A DNA stretch of 64,000 bases from Lucinisca nassula (GCA_963580285.1 OY757023.1:94230931-94294930), one strand, 5' to 3'; shown: positions 1-10,286, counted from the stretch's first letter. Made by a program: numbers and translations. Notes: generated from the sequence alone by a model not told the origin.

Positions 1-308
1 ACGAGATATATTACAGTAACAATCCTATATCAAGACCACCATTTTGACTGTTCAAAAGGGGTCTTTACGACCACTAGGGCACACTGGATGTACAAAAACA
101 CAAAGAAAATGTACCTGAAGCCAGCCACACATGCTTTCAAAAACATAATTGTCTTAATTTTAGGTGGTCAACTAATAGCTGAGTCAAATATTTTGTCAAT
201 TCAAGTAGTCGCGTAGTTCTCTGTGTATTCAGCCAATCATTCTTCGGTTTGCTCTGCAGCTATAAAAGGCTCCTATACGAATATGATCCTTGAAAGACAA
301 AGTCATCC
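1..308. repeat. Fragment of GGTCTT-type dispersed repeat
   Basis: Bases 31-183 resemble the end of the repeat at 38,660-38,992: both carry accaccatttt/gactgttcaaaag, then a tract with tttcaaaa and a closing ttaggtggtc. The rest, to 308, shows nothing I recognise. Confidence 0.5.
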
Positions 309-389
309 CATCACGCATTCACGCCTATATAATTGTGACCACCTTAAACCCCATTTTATATAGTAAAACTTGGATTTAAAGGGTTTATA

Positions 390-420
<31 letters not shown>

Positions 421-614
421 GTTGCTCAAAAACATAGATTACGGGTTTTCGTTAGAACCGCCTCGCCGAGACGGTTATAACGAGTACCCGCATCCTACGT
501 TTGCAGCAGAAATATTAAAAACAAAATTAGGTTTGTTATCTGAAAAATTCCATTTTGTTTTTCTTGGTGTAAAAAGTTTTACCAATAGATTTCAATAGGC
601 CTGTTTTCATAATA
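309..614 (+). mobile_element. MITE family A, with internal TTA microsatellite
   Basis: Divergent family A copy. Ends are tcacgcattcacgcc and aggcctgttttcat. The central palindrome around 450-490 reads cgttagaaccgcctcg/cgagacggtt. A (TTA)n run at 390-420 has expanded inside the element. Noncoding foldback DNA element; no transposase is present in the window for it. Confidence 0.75.
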
Positions 615-723
615 CTGCGTGTGAGAAAGAGACGTCTTTCATGTCGCAATGCCCTATAGAATGCTCATTCATGCGGACTATTAGGAAAATATAACAATGT
701 GATATATTCCCTCGAGCGGACAC

Positions 724-962
724 ATCAGAAAAACACGCCTATATAATTTTGACCCCCTTGAACCCCACTTTTATATAGTAAAACTGGGGTTTAGAGGGGT
801 AAACCTTATTTTTCTTATTTCTCATCGAGGCGGTTCTAACGAGTACCCACGATTTATATTTTAGAGCAGAAATAAGAAAAATATCACAATTTTTCATCTA
901 AAAATTTTCATTTTTTCGGCGATAAAGGTCACAATGTATTTGTATAGGCGTGTTTTCGTACT
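724..962 (+). mobile_element. MITE family A, half palindrome deleted
   Basis: Both A ends are present (aaaacacgcctatata; ataggcgtgttttcgta). Only one half of the central palindrome remains at 825-845, so one stem arm has been lost. Confidence 0.75.
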
Positions 963-1381
963 GATTTTTGATAATATATGTTGTATAGTCCATATTTTGT
1001 TCGTCAAATATAGATCGTTGGTGCTCGTCTTAGAACCGTCTAATTTTGACCACACGATGTTTTGTTTTAAATAAAATGTTCTCCTTTACATCCTGACACA
1101 TGTGCAGAAAACAACATCAACAAAAAAAAAAAAAAAACTTTTTTGTCAACACAAATACGCATCCTGTTGATACATTGTCAACAGCTTCATAAATATTTTT
1201 GAAATAGTCGATGCTTCGCAAATATCATGCTAACAAGCCTCCGCAAATTGATGTTGTTACAGGGGTATATATTATTCTCGATATTGGGTACTCAGTGGGG
1301 CGATTCTAGTGAACATCCACAGAACTTGTTTGGAGTATAACTCAGAAAAAATAACATTCTTTGAGACTTGAAGGAGAGTCG
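963..1381. other. Degenerate repeat debris, no gene
   Basis: Contains a weak B-like core near 1,020-1,060 and another near 1,285-1,345 (gggcgattctagtgaac), plus an A-run at 1,122-1,137. No coding signal or RNA gene seen. Confidence 0.5.
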
Positions 1382-1653
1382 TTACGAAAACACGCCACTG
1401 TAAGTTTGATCTCCTTTTACCCCACTTTTATATAGTAAAACTGAGGTTTACAGGGGTACTCATGTTTTTCATATTTCTGCTTAAATTATAGGTTGTGGCT
1501 ACTCGTTAGAACCGCCTCGCTGAGGCGGTTCTAACGAGTACCCACAATCTATGTTTTTAGCAGATATATGAAAAATATCAGATTTTTATCTGAAAATTTT
1601 CAGAAATATTTTTTTTTGTATAATTTGCATTATTTTTGAATGTTTTCGTGATG
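1382..1653 (+). mobile_element. MITE family A
   Basis: Starts acgaaaacacgcc and ends gttttcgtgatg. A near-perfect stem spans about 1,480-1,580 around the core agaaccgcctcg/cgaggcggttct. A short frame starting in its right end is a repeat shadow. Confidence 0.8.
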
Positions 1654-1710
1654 CCTTTTATTTCTGAACGCGTTTACCTATATCTAAGTTATAGTTTACA
1701 GATAAATAAA

Positions 1711-2085
1711 GAGGGTTTTCACAGTAAATCCAAGTGGGGGTGGGGGATGCGAACAAATATTCATCATGAAACACGCCTACAAAATTTTGACCCCCTTGAA
1801 ACCCACTTATATATAGTTAAACTGAGGTTCGCACGGGTAAACTTTATTTTTCTTATTTCTGCTCTAAAATATAGATTGTGAGTACTCGTTAGAACCGCCT
1901 CAATGAGGCGGTTCTAACGAGTGCCCACGATCTATATTTTAGAGCAGAAATAAGAAAAATATCACAATTTTTCATCTTAAAATTTTCATTTTTTCAGTGA
2001 TAAAGGTTACAATGTATTTGTATAGGCGTGTTTTCGTAATGGAGGGGTTTCACAGTAAATTCAAGTGGTTGGTGGGGGATGCAAA
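1711..2085 (+). repeat. Imperfect 43-bp direct repeats flanking a MITE
   Basis: Bases 1,711-1,753 and 2,042-2,085 are near copies (ttcacagtaaatYcaagtgg, then a G-rich tract and gggggatgc), separated almost exactly by the family A element at 1,763-2,041. This is far longer than any normal transposon target duplication. Confidence 0.75.
1763..2041 (+). mobile_element. MITE family A
   Basis: Full copy, 279 bp: start atcatgaaacacgcctac, end ataggcgtgttttcgtaat. The palindrome at about 1,848-1,960 has stem arms of roughly 55 bp with few mismatches. Confidence 0.85.
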
Positions 2086-2469
2086 GTAATACTATAGAAT
2101 CAAAATATCTGGAAATAAGATTCTAGTGCTTGTAACTGAAACATTTTACCGAATTAAATTTACCATGTCAAATGCGTTTTCTGTGGTATTCGTTGTACGG
2201 ACTTTTAAACGTGCTGGGTGTTTATCAAGGCAGTTCTAACGAGCACGTGTACCCACATTCTTCGTTTCCGAGCAAAGACAACCTAACTGACAAAGTCTAT
2301 GAAAGATCAGGGAGAAATCTGTTTTGGTCTATTAAAGTTTATATTAGGTACATGCATTTAGTCTGCCTACGTATGTTTTTTTTTTTTCTGTGTACCCCAT
2401 AAAATCTCACTGTAAGGTGGGTTATACGGTAAATAGACAGGCAGGTGTCCCACGGTCATCAATCATCTT
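2086..2469. other. No recognisable feature
   Basis: AT-rich sequence with one B-like half core near 2,230-2,250 (aggcagttctaacgagcac). The 76-codon frame here has no recognisable domain, and I do not call it a gene. Confidence 0.4.
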
Positions 2470-2674
2470 CTAAATGAAAATTTGTGACAGTTTCTTAATT
2501 GATGCTCCAAACATAGGTTGCAGGTGCTCGTTAGAACCGCCTCGTTTAGACGGTGCTAACGAGTACCTATAACCTTTGTCTTGGAGCAAAAATAAGAAAA
2601 GTAATATATACCCCTGAAAACCCCAGTTTTCTCTGTATAAAGTGGGGTTTAGACACGGACTTGTCGACGCGATG
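2470..2674 (-). mobile_element. MITE family B, partial
   Basis: The palindrome around 2,520-2,570 is followed by the B right half (accccagttttctctgta, tggggtttagacacggactt) and an end at gcgatg. The distal B end is missing on the left. Confidence 0.7.
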
Positions 2675-2748
2675 TTACATGAAACTAACAACACTTCAAA
2701 ACCAAGTCTATAGTAATTATAAAAGATAAAATGCGATTCTACCAATGT

Positions 2749-3026
2749 ATCACGAAAATACGCCTATATAATTTTGACCCCCTCGAACCCCACTTTTATA
2801 TAGTAAAACTGGGGTTTCCAGGGGTAAACCTTATTTTCCTTATTTCTGCTCTAAAAGATAGATTGTGGGTACTCGTTAGAACCGCCTCAATGAGGCGGTT
2901 CTAACGAGCACACAAAATCTATATTATGGGCATTTATAAGAGAAATATCAAGGATTTTCATCAGAAAAGTAGTCATTTTGGAGATGTGAAAAATGCACTA
3001 TGTCGCATGGGTGAGTTACCGTAATG
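2749..3026 (+). mobile_element. Hybrid MITE: family A left half, family B right half
   Basis: The left end is family A (atcacgaaaatacgcctata, gaaccccacttttatata). The right end, after the shared palindrome, is family B (cattttggagatgtgaaa, aatgcactatgtcgca, accgtaatg). The switch falls at the palindromic core at about 2,860-2,915. Confidence 0.8.
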
Positions 3027-3043
3027 AATTGGAAAAAATACAG

Positions 3044-3530
3044 TCGAACTCCAATAGCTCGAATACTTTCGGGACCACGAAAACTTGTTTTAGACAGGGG
3101 TAGTTTGACCCACTGAGGGTTAGTTATAACGCAGACCGGAAGACAAAATGGAGAAAATGTAATTGTTTCTTCAACACAGTCGAACTTCAATGGCTCGAAC
3201 ACCTTTGGGACCTCGAAAATCTGTTCGAGACAGGGGTAGTTCGAGCCACTGATGGTTACTGTCAGGAAGCATAACGAGATATTTTTAGACATCTTTTCGG
3301 TGTTTTAAAATGAAAATGTATGCTGTGTGTACTCATTAGAATCGCCTCATCGAGGCGATTCTAATGAGTACACACAGCATTCATTTGCAAGATGAAAGAC
3401 TAAAATCTCCTTAATTACCCCCCACTATTTCTTATGTAGAGGATTTCGCAAGGGCTCAAGAATGGGTTCGACACATCCATGGTAAACGGGCCATCGGTGT
3501 TCGAGCCTTCGAAGTTCTACTGTACAATAA
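3044..3530 (+). mobile_element. MITE family C, one full copy plus a 5' duplicate end
   Basis: Terminal motif cagtcgaactYcaatRgctcg occurs at 3,044 and again at 3,178. The matching inverted end cgaagttctactgta closes near 3,524. Between them lies a palindrome, 3,312-3,385, with core cattagaatcgcctcat. TIR beginning CAGT with TA flanks is typical of nonautonomous Tc1/mariner elements. Confidence 0.75.
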
Positions 3531-3579
3531 AAAAACGTTGTTTTTGCTCATTAGAATTGCCGCGTGGAGAAGATTCCTT

Positions 3580-3897
3580 GTTGGTTTGAATTGAGGTTTA
3601 ACGTCCCCATCATCACTATTTCGGTCTTTTTTTTTTTTTTTTTTTGGGGGGGGGGGGCATTGCTTCTAATTCTTCTAATTCTGTGGAACTTTTACCCGAC
3701 ATTAAGTTTTTAAGCCCTGCCCCCAAATGAAACCAATAGTGCTTATATGCATTGGACTGTCTGACTCGCACCACTTCGCCTGGGCAAGCTTAGTCCTTCC
3801 AAACGGAATACCAGTACTCAGGTGCGGTCAGTTACAGCTCCGTGTGGAAGCACAATGCAGCCCAGTCTATTTCTCGAAGCCCCAATGGGCGGGGGCA
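3580..3897 (-). mobile_element. SINE-like family D
   Basis: Runs on the minus strand from a head near 3,897 (gcccccgcccattggggctt) to the tail side at 3,582-3,600 (reverse of gacgttaaacctcaa). A T-run followed by a G-run at 3,627-3,658 interrupts the tail region. The 71-codon frame inside is a repeat shadow. Confidence 0.75.
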
Positions 3898-4315
3898 AAT
3901 CGAGATGATACTACATACATGTACCTTTTGAAGATAAATTAGGAAAAACATCCATAATGTATCCTAAATAAAGAGGATATTAAATAAAGTTTATTCCTTT
4001 TCCCCAACGAGTTTATAATTTAATAATATATAAGCACGAATGCAAGATTCTATTTATCATACATGTATGACATTTAAAACGCATTTTATTTACGATTTTG
4101 TTTTACAAAAATGCAAATATTCCGCCATTAGTAGCCGTAACGTCGTTAAAGGAAAGAATAATTCTCTCCTTTAAGAGTTGACCCCTATTGACTTGGGAGA
4201 CAAAAACATTTTTGCAGGAGTTGCCTCCCCTGAAGATATTCCCACTCCCCTTACCTAGTAGAAATAAGATAAAATATGATATTTCAATGACAATGAAAAA
4301 TGAAAACTTATACTA
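3898..4315. other. AT-rich interval, no feature recognised
   Basis: No repeat family, hairpin or coding frame that I can support. It lies just outside the left arm of the inverted duplication and has no counterpart at the right outer edge. Confidence 0.4.
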
Positions 4316-4589
4316 CATTACGCAAACACGCATATACATTACCACCTTTATCGCCGAAAAAACGAAAATTTTATGATGAAAAATAGTGATATTTTTCTTA
4401 TTTCTGCTCAGAATATAGATTGTGGGCACTCGTTAGAACCGCCTCATCGAGGCGGTTCTAACGAGTACCCACAATCTATATTTTAGAGCTGAAATAAGAA
4501 AAATAAGGTATACCCTCGGAAACCCCAGTTTTACTATATAAAAGTGGGGTTCAAGGGGGTCAAAATAATATAGGCTTGTATTCGTGATG
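4316..4589 (+). mobile_element. MITE family A
   Basis: Start attacgcaaacacgcatata, end ataggcttgtattcgtgatg. The palindrome at 4,395-4,505 has a near-perfect stem. It sits immediately outside the outer edge of the left arm. Confidence 0.85.
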
Positions 4590-4639
4590 ATGCTTTGATA
4601 CAACGCAAAATTAAAGCATTTTTTTTTTTTAATTTTTAT

Positions 4640-4969
4640 TTCATTTGCGGTTTTAGCAAACCGAAAAAAAAATCATTATTTAATTTTAAGTTGTATCAAT
4701 TCTTGTATGTACATGTACATTATGCTTCTAAATGGTTTATTTTTCAGGCGGTAGCGACAGTTTGTACCGAATGCTGATGTGTCAAAGAAATCCCATGTTC
4801 TGCCTTATGAATATGTCGTAAAATCGATACTGATTTCGTGAACAGGATGTTGATGACGTAACTTTTTTGACACTGTATACATGGACTTAAACAATACATT
4901 ATCTTTGATATTGAATATTTTCTAAAAAGACGATTGTTAGGGTGTGGAGATGAGGTCGAGGAGGGCATG

Positions 4970-4973
<4 letters not shown>
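4640..4973. repeat. Outermost conserved block of the left arm
   Basis: Matches the reverse complement of 62,961-63,290 over about 300 bp, including ttgtatcaattcttgtatgt, tctgccttatgaata and gacttaaa. No frame or splice signal is jointly conserved, so I see no gene here. Confidence 0.8.

Positions 4974-5011
<38 letters not shown>
4974..5011 (+). repeat. GT dinucleotide microsatellite
   Basis: About 19 uninterrupted GT units at the junction of the arm block and a truncated A element. The right arm lacks it, so it expanded after duplication or was lost opposite. Confidence 0.95.
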
Positions 5012-5015
<4 letters not shown>

Positions 5016-5177
5016 TATTTCTGGTCTGAGCACAGATTAGAACCACCTCAAAAGTACCGACAATCTATATTTTATAGCAGAAATAAGAAAAATAAATATT
5101 AACCGTGTAAACCCCAATTTTACTATATAAAAGTGGATTCCAGGGGGTCAGAATTATATATGCATGTTTTCGTGATG
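5012..5177 (+). mobile_element. MITE family A, truncated
   Basis: Degenerate core (agattagaaccacctcaaaa) and right half ending gcatgttttcgtgatg. The left half is replaced by the GT microsatellite. Confidence 0.75.
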
Positions 5178-5223
5178 CATTTCATAGAATAAATCTATTG
5201 AACTGGAACGCATTCAAATTTCG

Positions 5224-5783
5224 ATTCCACACCCGTTCGCCTTTGTGCATTTTTCACATCTCCGAAATGGATATGTTTGTTTGTTTGTTTGATTTGAGGT
5301 TTAACGTCCCCGTCAACACTGTAAAGGTCATTTTGGAGACGTTGCTTCCAATTTTGTGGGACTTTTACCCGACATTGAGATGAAATGACATCTCAAGCCC
5401 TGTCGCCCAATGAAACCAATAGGGTTTATAAGCATGGACGGGCCGACTTGCACTGCGGTTCCTGGACAGGCTTAGATCCTCTAAGCGGTTTACCAGTACT
5501 AGTGTGCGGACGGTTTCAGCTCTGCGTGGAAGCATCATGCAGCCCATCTATTTCTTCCAGCCCCGATGGGCGGGGGCGCCCGAAATGGATATGAAAATCC
5601 GTGATATATTTCTTATTTATTATGGAAACAAAGGTTGTGGGCGGTTCTAACTAGTATCCGCAACCGATGTCTTGGAGCAGAAATAAGAAAAATAATGTAT
5701 ACCCTCGAAAACCACAGTTTTCTCTTTACAAAATGGAGATTACGGGGATGTTCGTTTCACGGACTTTTTCACGCGACGACATG
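5224..5783 (+). mobile_element. MITE family B split by a SINE
   Basis: B left part 5,224-5,274 (cacacccgttcgcc, tgtgcatttttcacatctcc) and right part 5,593-5,783 (ending tttcacggactttttcacgc) flank the D insertion. The matching B element in the right arm (62,199-62,470) is uninterrupted. Confidence 0.85.
5275..5579 (-). mobile_element. SINE-like family D with 13-bp target duplication
   Basis: 305 bp, bounded by perfect direct repeats CCGAAATGGATAT at 5,262-5,274 and 5,580-5,592. The right arm holds the empty site with a single copy (reverse complement) at 62,413-62,426. Sense strand is minus: head at 5,579, tail (CAAA)n at 5,275. Target-primed insertion is the natural reading. Confidence 0.92.
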
Positions 5784-5880
5784 CATAATGCACAGACTCA
5801 GATAAATCTGATCAGAATCATCGCGCTTTATTTTTTCGTTAGCATGAACCGAAGTTAACATGCACAGTGTATGTACTTTT

Positions 5881-6310
5881 TTGGGTCGATTGTAGTAAAC
5901 AATCGACCCAAAGTTTTAAAGCGCTGTAACTTTTTCAATGTGTCTACATGTATCACTGACTTGTTGGCAGACCAGGTAACAGTTATTTATAGAAATATAC
6001 TCGTTATTCTTATCAATGCGTAAGACTGTAGAATCTGGACTTGAATCATGGGTCGGGCTTTGCAAACAGTGTATACCCAGATCAGATGCCACAGAACGCG
6101 GCGTGTGATCAGCGTCTACAGTTTGTGCTTAATAAACTTGAATTTAAGGGTTAAACGCAACAGTTTAACCTATAACATGCTAATCACGACAATGTTCGTC
6201 TGCCGGTTATTTGAAAAGTCATTTTTGCCAACAGTATGAACCCAAATCAGACTACGCCTCTAGGAGCAGTCTGATCTGGGTCGAGACTGTTTGCCTGTAT
6301 GCAAAATATT
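5881..6310 (+). mobile_element. Element F with terminal hairpin
   Basis: Opens with a 12-bp perfect stem, TTGGGTCGATTG at 5,881 and CAATCGACCCAA at 5,900, loop 7 nt. It continues with tgtagaatctggac and an inner palindrome, cagatcagatgcc/ggcgtgtgatcagc. A second palindrome of the same style lies at 6,228-6,298. Other copies: 17,109, 21,946 (reverse), 22,300, 56,500 and 61,775 (reverse). Confidence 0.75.
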
Positions 6311-6780
6311 TTTAAAAAGTTTGCAAAAAGATCCAGCAGACGACATAAGCAGATGACATTTTCAGATGTAGGTTTTCACGGCGTCATAAGGTCAGGGACA
6401 TTGTCACCTCGACCGACAATGACGTTCATATTGACTGAACATTACTGTTATTGTACAGTCTCCTTGCTCAGATCAAATGATGATGTTACTGTTTACTTCA
6501 ATTGTTTTCAACAGAACATAATTAATATTATGCTCAAGTGAGTTGAGCATGTAATAGCATTATATTGTTTAGAACTGGGATTTGGAAAGACTGAAGACAG
6601 CGCTGATTCGTATGCTTGTTTGAGGTTCTGCTGGTCGCTGGTTGTGGTTACATGTATGTTTTGCATTGATTTAATCGAGCCGATCCATGAGAAAAAAGGT
6701 CTCTAGCATTATTATGTGTATGGTTTCCAAATGCGCACGTACAGGCTAGTACATGTAATAGTGCAAGACAAATTATATCT
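6172..6780. other. Left-arm-specific segment
   Basis: The reverse complement of the right arm runs from a match at about 6,171 directly to about 6,780, so these 600 bases are extra on the left or lost on the right. Contents: a GATCTGGGTC palindrome (6,228-6,298) and otherwise unique sequence without a supported gene. Confidence 0.65.
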
Positions 6781-6850
6781 TGCATCGAGGTCTTCTACAC
6801 TTGTTTTGCTGCAATATTTCAGTTTTACAAGGGAAATAAGGCTTTTTCTT

Positions 6851-6906
6851 CATTACGAAAACACGCCTATATAAAAACACTGTTAATTTTACCGCCGTAA
6901 AAAAAT
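6851..6906 (+). mobile_element. MITE family A, left piece, split by 3.4 kb insertion
   Basis: Left end cattacgaaaacacgcctat and early body. The body resumes at about 10,287 (gatgaaaaattgtgata). The right arm has the same A element unbroken at 61,431-61,702. Confidence 0.8.
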
Positions 6907-7041
6907 AAATCAAAGCACTGAGAGTGCTGATGGAGCGTAGCTTTGAGAATTTGATTTAGTGTCTGATTGGTATTTTAATTCAGGCTCATATTGATCCAAT
7001 GAACATAGCTGTTTGAAGCTATTCTGGGCCAGAAGTCGTGT

Positions 7042-7373
7042 GTGTGTGTGAATTCGGGTTTAACGTCGCTTTCAACAATTTTTCAGTCATATCACGACGG
7101 TGTCTGGTTGCGACAGGGAGCTCAATGCGCACATTTTTATAGTGCTGCCTCACTGAAGTATCATGTCCCAGACACATTGCATGATACCACACCCAGTCAC
7201 ATTATCCTGACACTGGGTCGACCAGTCCTAGCTCTACCCCGTAAATCTGAGTGCCAAGCGAGGAGCAGCTAGTACCATTTTTAACGACTTTGGTATGTCG
7301 CGGCCCGGGATCGAACCCGTGACCTCCCGTTCCCCGGAGCGGACACTCTACCAACTGAGCTATCGGGGCCGGT
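7042..7373 (-). mobile_element. tRNA-headed SINE (V) with 14-bp target duplication
   Basis: Perfect direct repeats GCCAGAAGTCGTGT at 7,028-7,041 and 7,374-7,387 bound 332 bp. On the minus strand a tRNA-like head (about 7,300-7,371) has A-box TAGCTCAGTTGGTAGAG and B-box GGTTCGATCCC. The body ends in gacgttaaacccgaa and a CA-rich tail. The anticodon arm does not fold like a real tRNA. Confidence 0.92.
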
Positions 7374-7449
7374 GCCAGAAGTCGTGTTAAAGCAACAAGA
7401 CATATATTGAAATTAACTCACGCTAAGGTGTAGACCCCGCAACAACCAT

Positions 7450-7606
7450 CACGAAAACACGCCTGTACAAATACATTGTCAATTTTTCGGCAAAAAATGG
7501 AAATTTTCTTATCTTATCTCTGCTCAAAACATTAATTGCGGGGACTTGATTGAACCTCCTTGACGAGGCAGTTTTATCAAGTACCCACAATCAATGTTTT
7601 TGAGCA
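7450..7606 (+). mobile_element. MITE family A, truncated
   Basis: Start atcacgaaaacacgcctgta. The palindrome is diverged but paired (ttgattgaacctcc/aggcagttttatcaa). It ends just after the palindrome. Confidence 0.75.
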
Positions 7607-8116
7607 ATGCAGCCACCATGCAGTTCTACAGTTTACTTGAAGATTTCTGCTGAGCTATAGTTCGTGCAATAACTGCGGCATGCGCAATTGTTTGGCGGCT
7701 TTAGAGTTATTTTATGTAATCAGTTTTTGAAAAATTACCTTGGGTAGGTTATTTTTCTTGCATTAGACATTTTCCTTGGTTACGTCTTGATGATGTTTAT
7801 CTTCATGTGAAAAATTATCATATTTTTCCCAGCAGTTTATAAGTTATACATCCTTAATCAGTCTTTAAAAATTGCCTCGGTGAGGATGTTTATAAAGCTA
7901 TCTAGCATTAGACAATATCATAAGCTTGATCTTGTCAATTTACATCTGCATGCAAAACATTATAAAAATATACCCGTCGGTTTGAAAGTTATACGACCGT
8001 GTCAGTGGGTGAAATTTTTACCTTGCCGAGGCTAAAATAAAGAAATTGGGCATTCAGGAATCGCGTTGGTTAGCTCTGTACATTATCTATCTGTATGCTA
8101 ACAGTTGTCAACTAGA

Positions 8117-9053
8117 ATCGCGCAGTCGATGGCACGCCATCGCATATCCCCACGCTTTTTTAAAGATACGCCACTATATAAGTTCTCAATTGCAACTCCC
8201 ACCAAATCTTAAGATCAAAATTCCGAAAGTGTCATGCACTCCTCAGACCAAAGACCTATCAGTTCCCAAAGTTTCATGTTTCTTTCTGAAACGGCGTAGG
8301 AGTAATTATCCGGTAATCGTTAAAAAGGGGGTTATGGGGGTGAAAATCCAAGTTTTTGACCTCTGATGACCTCAAACCTGACCCTAGGGGTCAAATTTTG
8401 ATTGCTATGTATTCTACTCATTATGCCGTTCGATTTGATATGTCACACGACCAGGTTCTGAAAACTTTGATTTTTTACCCCGGGGGGACCCCACCCCCTG
8501 GCCTGGCCCCTAGGGGTAGGATCAAAATTCCGAAAGTGTCATGCACTCCTCAGACCAAAGACTTATCAGTTCCCAAAGTTTCATGTTTCTATCTGAAACG
8601 GCGTAGGAAGAGTTATCCGGTAATCGTTAAAAAGGGGGTTATGGGGGTGAACATCCAAGTTTTTTACCTCTGGTGACCTCAAACCTGACCCTAGGGGTCA
8701 AATTTTGATTGTTATGTATTCTACTCATTATGCCGTTCGATTTGATATGTCACACGACCAGGTTCTGAAAACTTTGATTTTTTACCCCCCCCCCGGGGCA
8801 TCCCACCCCCTGGCCTGGCCCCTAGGGGTAGGATCAAAATTCCAAAAGTGTCATGCACTCCTCAGACCAAAGACCTATCAGTTCCCAAAGTTTTAAGTTT
8901 CTAGCTGTAAAAGTGTGGGAGGAGTTGTCCGGTAAGACGGACGGACGGACGGACGGACGGACGGACGTACGGACGTATGTACGTACGGACGTACGTACGG
9001 ACGATGGAGACAATTACAATATCCCCACTTTTTCTTCGAAAAGCGTGGGGATA
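8117..9053 (-). mobile_element. Helitron-like nonautonomous element I with internal satellite
   Basis: Perfect 15-bp inverted repeats TATCCCCACGCTTTT (8,145-8,159) and its complement (9,039-9,053). Read on the minus strand, the 3' side shows hairpin GATGGCGTGCCATC, a 12-nt gap and CTAG followed by T, the signature of a Helitron 3' end. Two to three internal units of about 310 bp begin at 8,213, 8,520 and 8,832. The 106-codon frames come from this repeat and are not genes. Confidence 0.72.
8936..9003 (+). repeat. ACGG tetranucleotide microsatellite
   Basis: Pure acgg units pass into acgt/acgg variants. It lies at the inner end of element I, a common position for simple repeats in such elements. 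Confidence 0.95.
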
Positions 9054-9589
9054 AAATATTCCAAGTAGATTAGAAGTTACACTTCGACATAATTTTTCAG
9101 TTTGCCTAGGCGAGGCCGTTTGTAAAGTAATTTGGCATAAGGTAGTTTTGCGGGTTATGTATTGTCAATATCAACCTGTATGACGAAAATGATCAAAGCC
9201 GGGTTTAGATGTTATACTCCATATTCATTTTTTATATTATTTTGCCTCGGCGAGGCCATTCATAAAGTAATCTTGCATAAAACAGCCTCGTTGGTTAGGT
9301 ATTGTCAATATCAATCCGAACGCCAAAAAATGATCGGAATATTCAGAGAGGTTTGAACACTATACTCTATTAACATTTTTCTAAATATATATTGCATCGA
9401 TGAGGCCATTTATGAAGTGATCTTGCATACGAAAGTTTCTTGGGTTAGTCATTGTCAATATCAATCCATAGGAATATTTGAAGAGGTTTAGACATTATAC
9501 TCCGTTATTATTATATAAAAATAAATTGCCTCGACGGGCCACTTATGAAATGATCTGGCATTAAGGCAATTTCTTTGGTTAGATATTGT

Positions 9590-9775
9590 CAATACAGCAC
9601 AGTGCACAGTCTTTTACCGGAAACCAACAACTGCCCTTCTTGAATCAGTGAAAGGGATAGAATCACCGTGGAACAGATTTCACGACCAATCTCCTGGAAA
9701 GAATGTTGCCGAACCCGGCAGGTATCGAACTTGCGTCTGAGCTGATAATCTGCTTTTTATGGTCACATGCCTAGG
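9590..9775 (-). mobile_element. tRNA-headed SINE (T), degraded
   Basis: Reverse-strand match to the SINE at 12,942: ctgcccttcttgaatcagtg, then agaatgttgccgaacccggc and the B-box side caggtatcgaa. The head is decayed. The short C-run at about 9,817-9,833 lies just beyond it. Confidence 0.65.
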
Positions 9776-9867
9776 ACGCAGACAGGTGGCTTTAAAAAAG
9801 TAACATTGTCTCTTCCCCCCCCCCCCCCCCCCCAACACTCACACATTCATTTTAAATCAGGGATGTC

Positions 9868-10060
9868 AGGTTGTGGCTTCCACGAAATATTTGGCAAAAA
9901 TGGCTGAACCTTTTTGTAAGTATGCAGTGAAGGTCATAATGAGACTCCGCGTTCTGTGGTATCTGATCTGGGTTTGTCCTGTTTGCAAGTTGCCAGGTTT
10001 GGGATTTTATGGTACAAATGGGCAGTAAACTGGGTTATATGAACTGAACTATAAAAAGAT
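9868..10060 (+). mobile_element. K-type foldback element, degraded
   Basis: Contains gcagtgaaggtcataatgag, a tatctgatctgggtttg inner palindrome half and ggtacaaatgggcagtaaac, resembling the TTAA element at 28,991-29,187. TTAA flanks are not preserved. Confidence 0.5.
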
Positions 10061-10286
10061 TAGACTGCTACACAGTTCATCTATTAAAAATATTCATCTA
10101 TTCCGTTTGAAATAGGTGATCTGTGAAGCAGTCTATAAGAAGATACCGCATGGCGTAATAATCTACTATGTTAACACGGGGTACTATGTTCTCGCTGGTG
10201 ATTGGGTCATATGCAGTAACAGCGAAAGTAGTGCCAAAATCACTTCTCATCTCAATGGAGCTACGCTGCAACAGCTACGCTCCAAA

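Larger units (their letters stand above)
7700..9585 (+). repeat. Satellite array of about 145-bp units
   Basis: Units carry a motif like attgcctcggYgaggccatt, then gtaatcttgcat and ggtattgtcaat, at about 7,870, 9,101, 9,243, 9,391 and 9,527 (spacing 136-150). The array is divided by the Helitron-like element at 8,120-9,053. Similarity between units is moderate, so the array is old. Confidence 0.8.
6907..10286. mobile_element. 3.4 kb composite insertion inside a MITE
   Basis: Interrupts the family A copy whose right-arm partner is intact. GGAGCGTAGCT at 6,932-6,942 and its exact reverse complement at 10,273-10,283 lie near the two edges and may be the terminal repeats of the inserted unit. 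Inside are SINE V, a truncated A, a satellite array, a Helitron-like element and SINE T. No transposase frame seen. Confidence 0.65.

Noticed and set aside
7300..7371. Apparent tRNA gene on the minus strand
   Set aside because: A and B boxes are good but the anticodon arm does not pair, and the sequence is the head of a 332-bp SINE with a 14-bp target duplication.
8046..8676. Two 106-codon frames as paralogous genes
   Set aside because: They are the same tandem repeat unit of a Helitron-like element, and the frames start and stop arbitrarily within units.
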